In this document: piece by piece, positions 10,801 through 21,354 of the stretch
Position numbering within the stretch: the first letter of the stretch is position 1
How the letters are laid out: each line of letters starts with the position of its first letter
NCBI GenBank assembly: GCA_949752735.1
Contig: OX457042.1
Location: 35,663,289-35,727,288, forward strand
Length of the DNA: 64,000 bases
From: Lumbricus terrestris
Lineage: Eukaryota; Annelida; Clitellata; Crassiclitellata; Lumbricidae
Reading direction: 5' to 3'
The notes under the pieces: model-generated
Database searches by the model: none
Told to the model about the DNA's origin: nothing
The model's input: the letters and a program-made list of their open reading frames with translations, nothing else
Translations under genes and position numbers: made by a program

Positions 10801-13207
10801 ACGACTTAGTACAATCAGAAACTAACTTGTATCAACAAGAGTACAAGACCATATCACATTTTAGCAATACACCACAGTGACTGTTCTTCACTACATAAAA
10901 TCACATCTCTGAGCCTCTCTGGCCACATCAATGTCTGCTGTCAATCAATCTTCTGTTGCAAGAGTGGAACATGGATATACACCTGTTGCGTCTGCTTTTT
11001 TGAAGCAGTTTCCGGCTTCAACGTAGTTCGATGCTGCTTCATGGCGGCTGTCGATGTTTGTTTGAACGGAAGCTGCTCGGCAGAAGGCATTTCCAGCCGC
11101 TGAATAATATAAAACAAGCAGCCAACTGACTCAGTTAAACAGACAAAAATTTGTACCTCAATTTTCTGAACATTAAGTTATATACAAAGGCTGAATATTA
11201 AATTCTACACAGTCACTTGATGGATTTCAGGTGATTACGTACCAATTTTGATGCCAAAGTTTTGATGTACATTTGTATCTTAAATTCACACTTTTTCAGA
11301 TGTCGTGCACTCTTGATTTGGAACCTTTCTGGTGGTTTCTTCCATTAAATTGATGCCAAAATAGATACATGTATATACCATTGTACATGTATATTAAGTA
11401 TAATGTGAAGGTGATTAGTTGTGAGTTAAACTAGAAAATCAAACATTCTTAGTTCAGTCTTGCATATACTCAGTGTCTTTCCATCATTGTTCTCTAAATA
11501 GAAAACAGCTACCGGAAAGAAATTTCTCCACTTAAATCAGGCTAGGCAAGACTTAAAGACAGAATGTATAATTGACAAAAATGAAGATGGACAATCACAT
11601 GTATACTAAATAAAATAGTCATTAACTGTACCTGCCCATTTCTTGGCCATTTTGAAGCTGTTTCCTGCCTTCACAAATAGTTCTGCAGCATCTTCATTTT
11701 TTGACGAACCGCTGTTGTATAGAAATAATCTCGATTAAATAATGTTCACAAACAAAAATATATATGCAAATAATATTGAGAAAATAATAACATGTTACAA
11801 ATAGATTCCAAAATCCATCCAAAAATAAGAGCTCTCTTATTACATTCATGGCAAATTGCGGCTACATTAAATTAGGCCATGTAATACTATGTCTACAGTT
11901 TTAACGTGCCTTTCTAGATAAAATGCCTACGCATAGTATATACACCGTGGTTCAATAGGAAGTAAGCCAAACCATTTTTCTTTCTATCCGTTCCAATTTA
12001 TGACATCATATTTTTGAATCATATTCTTGGTTATATTCTCTAAATATTTAGAATGAACAAGAAATGCAAGCATGCACAACTTCTACATAATTGTAAATAA
12101 TAAGCAAGATGATTCACAAATGACAAATCATTTTGATGTGTCACAAATTCTTCAAAATCGTAAAAAAAATAAGCATGATAATTCACAAATGAAAAATCAC
12201 CCAGCATTAAAGCAACATCACAAAGTGCTCAGTGTCACTGTCAACTATGTGTGAGTGCAAAATAGTCCATTCAATAATCTGATATTTTATTCTTAGTCAC
12301 TGAATGGTGAGCGTTAAGAAAATAGATATTCAGCCCATCTCAAGGTTCAGCTCACTGCTTCCAAAGTCTGCTTATAAGTAGTCAGTGAAAACTGAATTTC
12401 ACTGTGTTAAAATTGATTTGATTTTATGAACATTATTACCGATTGAAGCTGCTAAAAGTCAAAAGTGTTATAACAGCCATTAGCAATGAAGAGAATAGTT
12501 TAAAACTCTGATTATAATTCTAAACTAAAGTCTGCATATCGCCCATATACTGTAACAAACATTTAAAACAACATTGGATACATAGTCGCAAAGAGCATTG
12601 AAGCATTGAAGATGTGTTGTATCACTGCTAACTTGAGCTGCATGGCTTGTCTTCATTCAAGAATTTTGACTCTCATGACTTCAAAAAATTTCCACCAATA
12701 CCTGTTCAGTGCCACAATGGGCTCTCCATGTCAAATTAGTCTGCCCCGTCAGTGGATAATCCGACCCTCATGCTTGCATGTGTATATGCATGCAAACATA
12801 ATGTTCTTTACATCTGCCACACGCCAACATAACACCATGAACAAAATAATGGAGATAAAGGCCATTGTGGCTAAACAACAACCAAACCCGCACATGATGC
12901 ATTGATCATGATTCATATTCAATGCACATCTGCTACAGTGGTGGTTACACTACTCCTTCACCCCATCGCCAAAACTGCTCTAAAATCACATGTTAAACGA
13001 ATCCGCAAGGTTTCTGCCCATTTGTGCTAAACCAGAAGCCAAAAATAACACGGCGCAATATGAATTAATTAAATACGCATCTCTGCATGAGTCCACGCCT
13101 ACTTTTAGCACTCACCCGAAAAAGGAGCCAAAAATGCCTCCAGCAGATTTCAGCTTTTTCTCCGCCTGCGCCATAAAATCAAGCGCCTTTTGCTCTTGAT
13201 CGGCCAT
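4891..13207 (-). CDS. NAPA: Alpha-soluble NSF attachment protein (alpha/beta-SNAP), complete, 9 exons
   Basis: Alpha-SNAP binds assembled SNARE bundles and recruits and stimulates NSF, which takes them apart for reuse. It is cytosolic and acts on membranes throughout the secretory pathway. Exons in coding order: 13207-13116, 11711-11632, 11099-10983, 10296-10250, 9503-9426, 8951-8896, 8346-8262, 6309-6136, 5040-4891. All junctions are GT-AG and in phase, giving 879 nt, 292 aa plus stop (human about 295). The N-terminus [19 protein letters not shown] runs into a GSFFG loop, the family's membrane-contacting phenylalanines. It then has the diagnostic [31 protein letters not shown] and [11 protein letters not shown] motifs of the helical-repeat body. 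The C-terminus ESDLR keeps the penultimate leucine needed to stimulate NSF ATPase. The first ATG is used. Introns carry several transposons. The gene is head to head with TANGO1. Confidence is very high; alpha versus beta cannot be decided because the split is vertebrate-specific. Confidence 0.97.
5148..5352 (-). mobile_element. tRNA-derived SINE (family A), diverged copy in alpha-SNAP intron 8
   Basis: Read on the minus strand it starts with a tRNA-like head. The B-box region is clear at 5286-5298 (GGTTCGAATCC on minus). Then come the central core (about 5250-5275) and the tail gtcgggagcgcctctgagtag...cttgaag around 5160-5190. It is more diverged than the copies at 36509, 54229 and 60024. 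Confidence 0.75.
5375..5430 (-). mobile_element. Short LINE 3'-tail relic
   Basis: The stretch 'ggtaattacaaatttatatagtgccacctcaagagaaactc' matches the minus-strand tail of the LINE family seen at 1391-1430. Only the tail remains. Confidence 0.5.
5651..5729. mobile_element. TTAA-flanked miniature element, 79 bp
   Basis: TTAA sits at 5651-5654 and 5726-5729. The inner sequence reads acccgttcat at one side and its partner acgggtaaaag at the other. It is the same sequence family, in inverse orientation, as 58297-58378: both share the core 'ggtcgttttcagcggatattct' or close to it. TTAA target choice and a CCC-rich inverted terminus fit piggyBac-type miniatures. Confidence 0.65.
6006..6065. repeat. 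20-bp tandem repeat, three copies
   Basis: The unit ttatgctaatgagagtccac is repeated three times, in alpha-SNAP intron 8. Confidence 0.95.
6751..7320 (-). pseudogene. hAT transposase C-terminal fragment, interrupted by a MITE
   Basis: The minus-strand reading from 7320 to the stop at 6751-6753 gives 189 codons. The last ~95 residues ([34 protein letters not shown]) resemble the hAT C-terminal dimerisation region as found in GTF2IRD2/ZBED/FAM200-type proteins. Residues corresponding to 7265-7058 come from an inserted MITE. The insertion plus its target duplication is 216 bp, so the frame is kept and no stop is introduced. Upstream transposase domains (zinc finger, catalytic DDE region) are missing. 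It is a relic and not a host gene. Confidence 0.8.
7058..7265. mobile_element. Nested hAT-type MITE, 208 bp, with TSD
   Basis: It begins CAGCGGCGCCAGG and ends in the inverse of CAGTGGCGGCGCTAG, flanked by catctgca at 7050-7057 and 7266-7273 (8 bp). The interior has the 'cgccaaaatttctgatgatct' motif also seen in repeats at 31690-31870 and 61950-62000. It lies inside the transposase fragment of the hAT remnant, so it is the younger insertion. Confidence 0.9.
7561..7742. mobile_element. MITE, 182 bp, using the same target site as its hAT neighbour
   Basis: Ends are CAAGGCCGTAGC (7561) and GCTACGGCCTTG (7742), perfect 12-bp inverted termini. It is flanked by gtatacat at 7553-7560 and 7743-7750. 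The left copy is also the right target duplication of the hAT remnant 6527-7552, so the two elements sit back to back on one reduplicated site. Confidence 0.9.
7751..8261. other. Alpha-SNAP intron 7 remainder, nothing recognised
   Basis: Intronic sequence between the MITE and exon 7, without a recognisable feature. Confidence 0.5.
9504..10249. other. Alpha-SNAP intron 4, nothing recognised
   Basis: Plain intronic sequence, no repeat or exon seen. Confidence 0.5.
10297..10982. other. Alpha-SNAP intron 3, nothing recognised
   Basis: Plain AT-rich intronic sequence. Confidence 0.5.
11712..13115. other. Alpha-SNAP intron 1, largely featureless
   Basis: The first and longest single-sequence intron. 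A diverged duplication of the phrase 'aagcatgataattcacaaatga' is visible near 12105-12125 and 12170-12190. Nothing else is recognised. Confidence 0.5.
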
Positions 13208-14250
13208 AGTGTCTCAGTTTTGTCCTTTGTAATATGAAATTTTAATAAAATAAAATTATCGGCCGACCGACGACGCAATCGCAACACTCAGACTTCCCGT
13301 CATCGGATTCGCTGTCATCGACAGTCGACGACAGATGTCGCTAACTGCGACTCAAATCTGAATCATCAACCTCACTCCATCGAGATCCAAAACGGCATAG
13401 TAAAAAAATGTCTGCAATAAAAACTGACAAATAGCACTAATAAGCTGCAAATCAATTACAAGAAAGTACTATTTTCACTTGGCCTTAATAGGGCGATGAC
13501 CCATTTTTCTCATATTTTACTGCTTTACCTTAAGTGTTCATGTTTTGCTGAGTTCCTTGGAACACTGCGTCCGTCTGCACATATTATTTCCGATGCAGCA
13601 TTCCTGTTACTAAAACAATTTGGTGTCAATAAGGTTTATAAAGCATTCAATTTTTAAATTCTCGTTTATTCAAAATTTCAGCTTGACAGAATGCATGCAG
13701 TCTGATTTCACTTCTGTAGAGTTACAAAGTCGTAATAGGACCAAAGACCTTATAGTGAAACTTAAATATCTTTGATAGGACTAATAAGAATATTATTTGA
13801 CTAGAAGCCATTATGTTAACTTAGATTGTGACTTTATGGTCCTTTCGCCCGCTCTGCGAGAATGCATAGCCGTTCCCTATCAGTGCTTGATCTAACAACT
13901 TGGATTAGGCTTCTCTTGAGAAGAGAACCGTTCCCAACTGTTCTCGGTTTGCAACTGTTGGAAGACTGCTTTCTCCCATAGCCTGGGTTGGGAGCGCATC
14001 CGAGTAGAAATCTCGAATAGCGTTATACGAATTTTGATCGATTGTTTAATTGATATCATGTTCTAACACGACGTTAAATATTTATAATCTGAGCTATTGC
14101 TCTGGTTCGATCGTGCCATCGAACCCGATGTTCTATATTTTATCAATATTACGTCTATGGCAATCCCACAGGGCAGCTCTGTGCTTACACCGTTCAGAAG
14201 CTGTAATATCGCCCACCCACCGGATGTTTTAAAACTATTTTGTCGCTAAG
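13208..14250. promoter_or_regulatory. Shared 5' region of the divergent alpha-SNAP and TANGO1 genes
   Basis: The two start codons face away from each other 1,043 bp apart, so both promoters must lie in or very near this interval. The part next to alpha-SNAP (13258-13345) has several CG dinucleotides and the self-complementary stretch cgacagtcgacgacag, which suggests a CpG-bearing core promoter. A LINE-tail relic (13845-14030) sits on the TANGO1 side. I see no convincing TATA box placed for either gene. Promoter function is inferred from geometry. Confidence 0.5.
13845..14032 (+). mobile_element. LINE 3'-end relic between the two promoters
   Basis: The phrase 'gggttgggagcgcatccgagtag...' followed by 'aatagcgttatacgaa' matches the common LINE tail (tgggagcgcctctgagtag...gcgctatataaa). 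Upstream 'ccgctctgcgagaatgcat' would be the end of the reading frame, badly decayed. Confidence 0.5.
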
Positions 14251-17200
14251 ATGTCACTTAATGTCTGCACATTTTTATATGTTTATTTAACGTGTTTTGT
14301 ATTAGTTTTTCGATTTGATGCCGTGTTTTCGTCTGTAAACATTCCTGAAACTTGTGTCGGACATTCATGCAAAGGTAGGTCCCTGTTGCTTTTCATCTGA
14401 TTGGATAAATCGGTTTAGTGAGAGAACCACAGATCTATGCAGAGATGAGGAGTGGGTTATGTAAATATTTTGTTTATGTCCATCTTAAATTTGTAGGTGA
14501 TCAGATCATGTAATTTAACTGATGTTTATCTTTTTTTCAGATCTGTCAAACGACTACGATGAAATCAATGACAGACAGGAAGCACAAAAAAGATTGCAAA
14601 GTCAACAGGTCAAAGCAGTTATTCAGTCGTTAGCTTTCACCGTTTTTTGTGTGCCTCATCTAGTTATTTCCAATGCCGTTTAGTATGTTTGCTGGGGGCC
14701 CGGTAGCACATTGGTTAACACATTGGCGTGGAGATCAGCGGACCCCGAGTTCGAGCCCCGTAGGGTGGACGTGCTTTGTAGGCTGCTATTAGCGCCGTGT
14801 ATTGCAGGTTGTCTCTTCTGTTAGTAATTAAGATTTATGTATTCTGTCATTTGTGTTCTTGTGAATTGTAGCACATTGGACAATACACTGGCATGGAGAT
14901 CAGCAGACCCAAGTTCAAGCCACGTAGGGCAGAGTGCTTTGTAGGCTGAGCTATTAGCACTGTGTATTGCAGGCTGTCTGTTCTGTTAGTAATTAGGATT
15001 TATATATTCTGTCATTTGTGGTCTTGTGAATTGTTTCAATTGCATAACTACACTGTAACTCGTTGCAATCTGTCAACCGGATTGTATCAATAAAGAATAT
15101 TATGTACATGTATGTATGTAATGTATCAATCAATTTCAATCAATCAATCAATCAATTTTTTTATTGGTCCGGATGTATCAAGCACACTAAGATATAAGGC
15201 AGGAAAATAGTTACATAAAGCATAACAAGTATCACAAATTAAACAAGCAATAATCAAAGTAAGAACTAATTAGTTAACGCAAATTATAAAAAACCTTTGG
15301 GCTAGATTGGGGATACCCCCAGGAATATATAAGAAGAGATTATTTAAACCCAGTGGCTATAGGATAGAGTGATACCAGTGGGAAAAGATAACCCTAAACC
15401 TGGAGTGCGTTAAAGAGAAACTCTAAAGTATGGAATTAGGACAAATGGAGACCCAGAAGGGAGGGAATCCCGCTAAGTAGGGCCCCCAAGTAGCTATGAA
15501 TAATATGTATAGTATGTATGTATGTATGTAATGTATGTGTAGCATATGCACAAAGTTATATTTGTATACATGTATGTGATTTATGCATAGCATAGCTATA
15601 TTTATGGGTTGTTACGGGCTCAAACATTCAATGAATAATTACTAAAAAATGTGAGTTTTCAAAACTGACTTCATAGTTTGCGACCACATCGAGTGGCAAC
15701 CCCAAAATGGTCAAAGTTTTTATATAAATTGGTACGTATGAAATCCCATAAAGTGATGCATTTATGGTGACACTATAAAAAATTAGTTTATGTTCCAAAG
15801 CTGATGTGAACTTGTGACTCATGTTCCTGATTATGATGCTTGCTATATGAAGCACTAGACTGGTCCACAAAATTCATCTAACAGATTTCAGTTCTCCACA
15901 AGGCTTGTTTTGTTCCTTATCATGATTATAATAATCACAAAAAATTTTAATGAAAATAAGTGACATTTAGAGGTCAACCCATTTGACACTTTTTATGTTA
16001 ATTGGACAGATGTAACTAAATTGTTCCGCAATGGTTGATGTACAACCTGAGCGACATTGAGTGATGTCTGGGGAGATTCCATTTTTCAATTATCGTACTT
16101 CAACACTGGTATTGACCTGAGAGTCACCTTCTTGAATGCCGTTCGCCATTTTTTGGATTGCCCAAAAATTTTCCTGACAATTTCCAATGACAATAGTAGC
16201 TCTGCGGTCCATATTTTCCTTTGATCCGTCGATGCTGGGCAACATTTTGGCTTCTCAGTGAGGTAATAGCAGACCTGCCAGTATGCACTCTTGTTCTTCC
16301 ATTGCAGCTAGCTGCTTCTTGTTCTTCTTTTATTCCGAACTTCTAGAAAATATTATTTCAGAAATTAATGTCATAGCCTATCGCCAGTGTGACACCTCCA
16401 TCTACAGACCAAGGATCACGGTCTGGAAGGCCAACATGAAATAAAGCACCTAAAACTAAACTAAAGAGGACTGGATGATGTTCTTGGATCTTTTTTAATA
16501 ATGAGGCAGTTAGTAGCAGCTGTTTATGCAGACATTGTGGTGTGTAGATGTATTGCATACGTACTAGGACTAGGTTGTCTGATACTCATCGATGTAATCA
16601 AATACTTCTACAAATGCCAATGCAGAAAGTTCACCTGCTGCTTCATAACTGCCTTTTGTCTTGTGTCACAGTGTTCTTCATTTTAATTTTCACCATTCTC
16701 TCTTTTTCCTGCGGTTGCCTCTTTCTGCTTTCTTTTGCTGCTGTCTTTAAGTTTACTCCACTCATGCTGCTGGAAAATACGTCTGCTTTTTGCAGGACCT
16801 ATTCGAAGGATTTCCCGATCTTAGTCTTGCTGGATTTCTGTCATCACATCCCTTGAGGCCATATCGAACAATTTTTGGAGATCACTCTCGAACATGTCTT
16901 CATCCTGTCACTTTTTCTTTATAGTGGTCTGTGAGTCTTCAGAGTTAGGTAGTTCTGATAAAGCTTTGACAGTTTCCTGACACACCAATCAGCCAACTGT
17001 GTTGGTATTCTGGCAAGCACCCAAATACAAACAACTCCATCACAGGCCATTTTGTAACTTTCCGGAAGGGCCTCCCTTTAGTGATATGATGAAACTGAAG
17101 CAGTTGCTGTGCATCCAGGCTGCGTGGTAATCTTGCAGTAGACAATCGAGAGACTGGTTTTCCCATCGCCAGTGCTCTGGGTCGGATCTCAAATTAGACG

Positions 17201-20200
17201 AAGCCATATTAGTATAATAACGACGTTTAACATGACGAAAATGCATTATTAGCACTCAAGTAAAATGTTCAGAATGGGTTGACCTCTAAATGTTGCACAA
17301 TCAGGCTGAAATTTTACAGGGATACTATCTACCCCAAGTGGACAAAAATAAGCCTTGTGGAGAAAGAATTCTAAAAACTTAATTTTTTGGCTATGCATTG
17401 TGGACCACTCTAATGAAGCACCTATAGATGCCAGACAAGAAATTCGTCATTTTAGTGAGAACCATTATCATCGGAATTTTATTTTTTTGACGTTTCATTG
17501 CAGTACATTTTAAGTCATGGTAAGCTGCAAAAAATAATGACTAGAAGAGGATTGTGAATATTCAAGTCATAGGATAATGTTTGGAAATGTTGATGCCAAT
17601 GTTGATGATTATGATGTAGCGTGTATCGCTGCTTTATATCACTGTCAAGAAGACCAGCTTATCTGCAACTTCTTAAATTAATCATTTTGAAATTTAGGAA
17701 TCGGCGGAGCATGAGTGGAGAAACGCAGGACGGAGAAGTTCGTTGGAAATGGAGAAACGACCAGGATCTGATGGGATGGAAGGTGCAGAGGAAGACTTGG
17801 AAATGTTTTCAGATGATGATAGTTATCAGCAAACTGATCCAAGTGAGGAACTTTTAGAAACTCTGTATTCTAGAGGTCTTGTCTTGTTACTTCTGCATGT
17901 CTACTTTCTTTAAAAAGAAGTCTCTTTAATCACTACACCGTGAGAGGCACTTTAGAAGTCTGTAAATAGAATAGATTGTTTCAATTCATTCATTCATTCG
18001 AGTATTTATATAGCGCCTCTTCAAGGAAACTACTCAGAGGCGCTCGATTCTTCCGTAACATTGCCAGCTCCGAATAGGACTCCATTGTTTAGCGTGTGTG
18101 TGTTTTGCCCACCATTGTGGACTTTTCAGTTAAAGCGTGGTCTTGTTCATAATGCACTCCCAGTTTATGCACCTTTTTGCTTGACATAAAATGGTGTCTG
18201 TTCAGAGGGACAAGCAGCTTTTAAGGTACAGAAAATGCTGTGAACTGTTGTTGGAAGACAGTTTCCTCATTGAATTTAGGTGGCTCTACCATGCATGAGA
18301 TAAGAATCAAGGAGCAGCAGAAAGCGGTTGAAGAGGCTCGAAGGAACTTTCTCAATCGACGGACAGGTTCAACTCATGGCTCTGATGACGAAGTCGAAGG
18401 TACATTGGCGAAATCATGATGCTGTTTTGTACTCAAAATTGCTAATTCTTCATCTTCTGTGCATTGTCATCAAGAATTTCGAACCATTATTTCAGTTGCA
18501 CAATTATGCAGGACATACTTGACACAAACTTCTCAAAAATAAGTCCTCAAAATAGCAATAATAATAATAATTAAAATAATAGTTTGTTTTTAAAGCCTGA
18601 GGGATCATATAAACCTCGGGCGCTAAAAAAATAATAATAATAATAATTCTTCTTTAGTGAAACACCTGCTAACGCACAGCGCTGCACGTGTACCAAGTTC
18701 TGCAGTTATCTTAATTAACGTCAGTTTTAACCACTAACAGACAGCCCGCAATACAGCCCGCAATACAAAAGATTTTGATTATTCACTAAACTTGCTTTGG
18801 CAGCCTTTGTGTGCAAGTCATTGTTTTGAAGTCACTTCTGGACAGAACTGCATGCTGATATCACTAAGCAGTACTTAGATATTTAACCAGATATGTCCTA
18901 AGAGGCAGTCTGGTTTGTGGGGTCCTGTGAATTTTACAGAAGATAAGCAATGAAAAAAAGTGTTCTAGCCTAAACCTGACAATTATGAAAACTTGCTAAG
19001 GGAACAAAGAGTCGGCAAATTTGGGAGTCTTTAACTAGCAGCTGGGAAATAGGCGAGAACCCACAGTAGCTGATTGTGGGACACAGTGGCCGGTTGGTCA
19101 GAGCACTTGTCTTGTAAGATGTAATAATTTTGTAATATAGGTTTGAACCTCCCTGAGATGGTTACTATGTGGGTCCCACTCACAATTGCTCTGCAATATT
19201 TGGCCAGATATTCCAGACTGAAATCAGCATTAAGTCGGAAATTACACATCAGAGATATTTAGAGAAATAGAAAATTTGTGGGTTTTATAGAATTTAATCT
19301 AAAAATATGCTCAAAAAATTAATTTCTTTTATTTAAAAAAAACAAGTTTTTAAAGCTATTTTAATGCTCTTGATATGCAAATCATTTTGTTTTAATTAAG
19401 TTAATTAATTAATCAATTAATTTAATTGGATCACTTTTTGCCTTTTATCTAGAGTTAAAATAAAGCTAGAGCAATAATGTTTCTGTCATTTTTGAAACAG
19501 GAAATGATGTATCAAACTCAGTATGTTGCAAAATCACCTTAATGCTGGTTTAGGTGTGTGGCACCAAATTATTATTGCAGTGCCGTCGAAATTTTGTGCA
19601 CTTTGGAGCTTTTACAAGAAGGGTGATATCAAAGTGCAATTGTATTGTATTGTATTGTATTAGTCATTAGACAAAGTGAGGCATAGTACCAGATTAAAAC
19701 ATAAAAAAATCTAATGACGTTTGGTGTTCAAGCTTGCACCACATGTGATTAAACATGTCTGCACTGGTTTTAACGTTACCAGTCCAGCCTAACAACAAAA
19801 CAGTTATAACTCTAGACTTTCTGCTGATCCATATTTTGGTTAAATTCATGTTTAAAACCACTTTGATTTCAGAGCTTAATCGTCTTCTTGAGAACAGCTC
19901 TCCTCCGCCTGCTGATACTCTTTCTGTTTTATCCAAACCTTCTGGGGTGTCTGCTTCTCCCAAGGCCAATGGAGTATTCAGGGATTCTGAAAGTCCAAGG
20001 GTTCCTGCAGGTTTTTTTGAATGCTTTTCCTTAGCACTGTTAGAGTCAGCTTGAAGAAAAGATAGATTAATTATTACCAATCAGTCTCGTGCTTCATTTA
20101 TTTATGCATGGTTGTTACATGTAAGTGTTGTCTTGTGGCAATACCTGTAGATTAAGAGGAGAAGGATCATTACTCAGTTGTTTTCAATCACCAAATAACA

Positions 20201-21323
20201 AACTGCTAATTCCATATCTACGTGCTTTGCTGCCACCCCACAATACCCACAGAACTTCTGAGATGCTTTTTTGAAAGATTCGTGAAGGGTGTTATTGAAT
20301 TGCCTGGATACATACAATCATACATGCATACATGCACATAGAATCGCACATTGCATACATTCAGTCTATCCAACTGATATCCGCATATGCTGTGCACATG
20401 AGATCTTTTAAAAATGTTCCAGAGTATAAATGTTGCTTGCATCAGATTGCAATGTCAGCAGATTTGCCTACCATAGCAGTGAAAAACGAGAGTTGAATTT
20501 GGTGTAAACTTTTTGCACGAGCATGCTTAGAAGACATTGTTGTTGTTGTGTACTAATTCATTTTACATTTGCACGTCTGCTTTTTGAGCTAGCCAAATTG
20601 TGAAATTAATTAATTCAACTGCATGGTAGACATAGGAGAGCTGATGCTTGATGCATGACTACCAATTTAGATGCATGAATTCACTTCTCAATAGATTGCT
20701 CATCGTTAGTCTGTTAGCAATAAACAACTACCGTAATAGAAGTATTGAAGTAGTACTGTATGTGTGCATGTGTGTTTCTAGATGCTTTATGTAGCATCTT
20801 TTAGGTACATCAAAGGATCACTGCCAGCGCTAGTCGATGTAGTATTAGGTTATTAAGAACAAGGAATTAGTCTGTAACGAAATGATGCTACGTGATGTTG
20901 ATGAACTTGCCATTGTCAGGAGCATCATCCTTTTATCTGTACGGTCTGCTTCAACAGTTGGATCCTCAGATAGCTGGAAAGCACTCCACTGGCAGTCACC
21001 TCTTGCACATGCATAGATCACGACCAATGAATTCCTGGTCTATCATGTTGCAAGAGACGAGTAATGATGAGAGCTAAATTAAGGGTGCAGCACATGATTA
21101 TGATCATGAACCCACACTACGTCATAGATGGTAGAAGGGACAGCTATAAAACTCTATCCTGTTGCCCTTGAATTTGGTAGAAAGTTGCAGAAACTGAGAG
21201 TATAGTCTACAAGACATCCCCATCTCATGTAATAAGTTGCAGTATGTCAACTTAAAGTCATTTAATAAATGAAAAATATGTAAAAAAAATTACAATTGTG
21301 TGACATAAAATAGCAAGTGTGCT

Positions 21324-21354
<31 letters not shown>

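Noticed and set aside
16358..16856. Short frames inside TANGO1 intron 2 as missing MIA-domain exons
   Set aside because: They lie inside the transposon bounded by 9-bp duplications and show no MIA-domain motifs.
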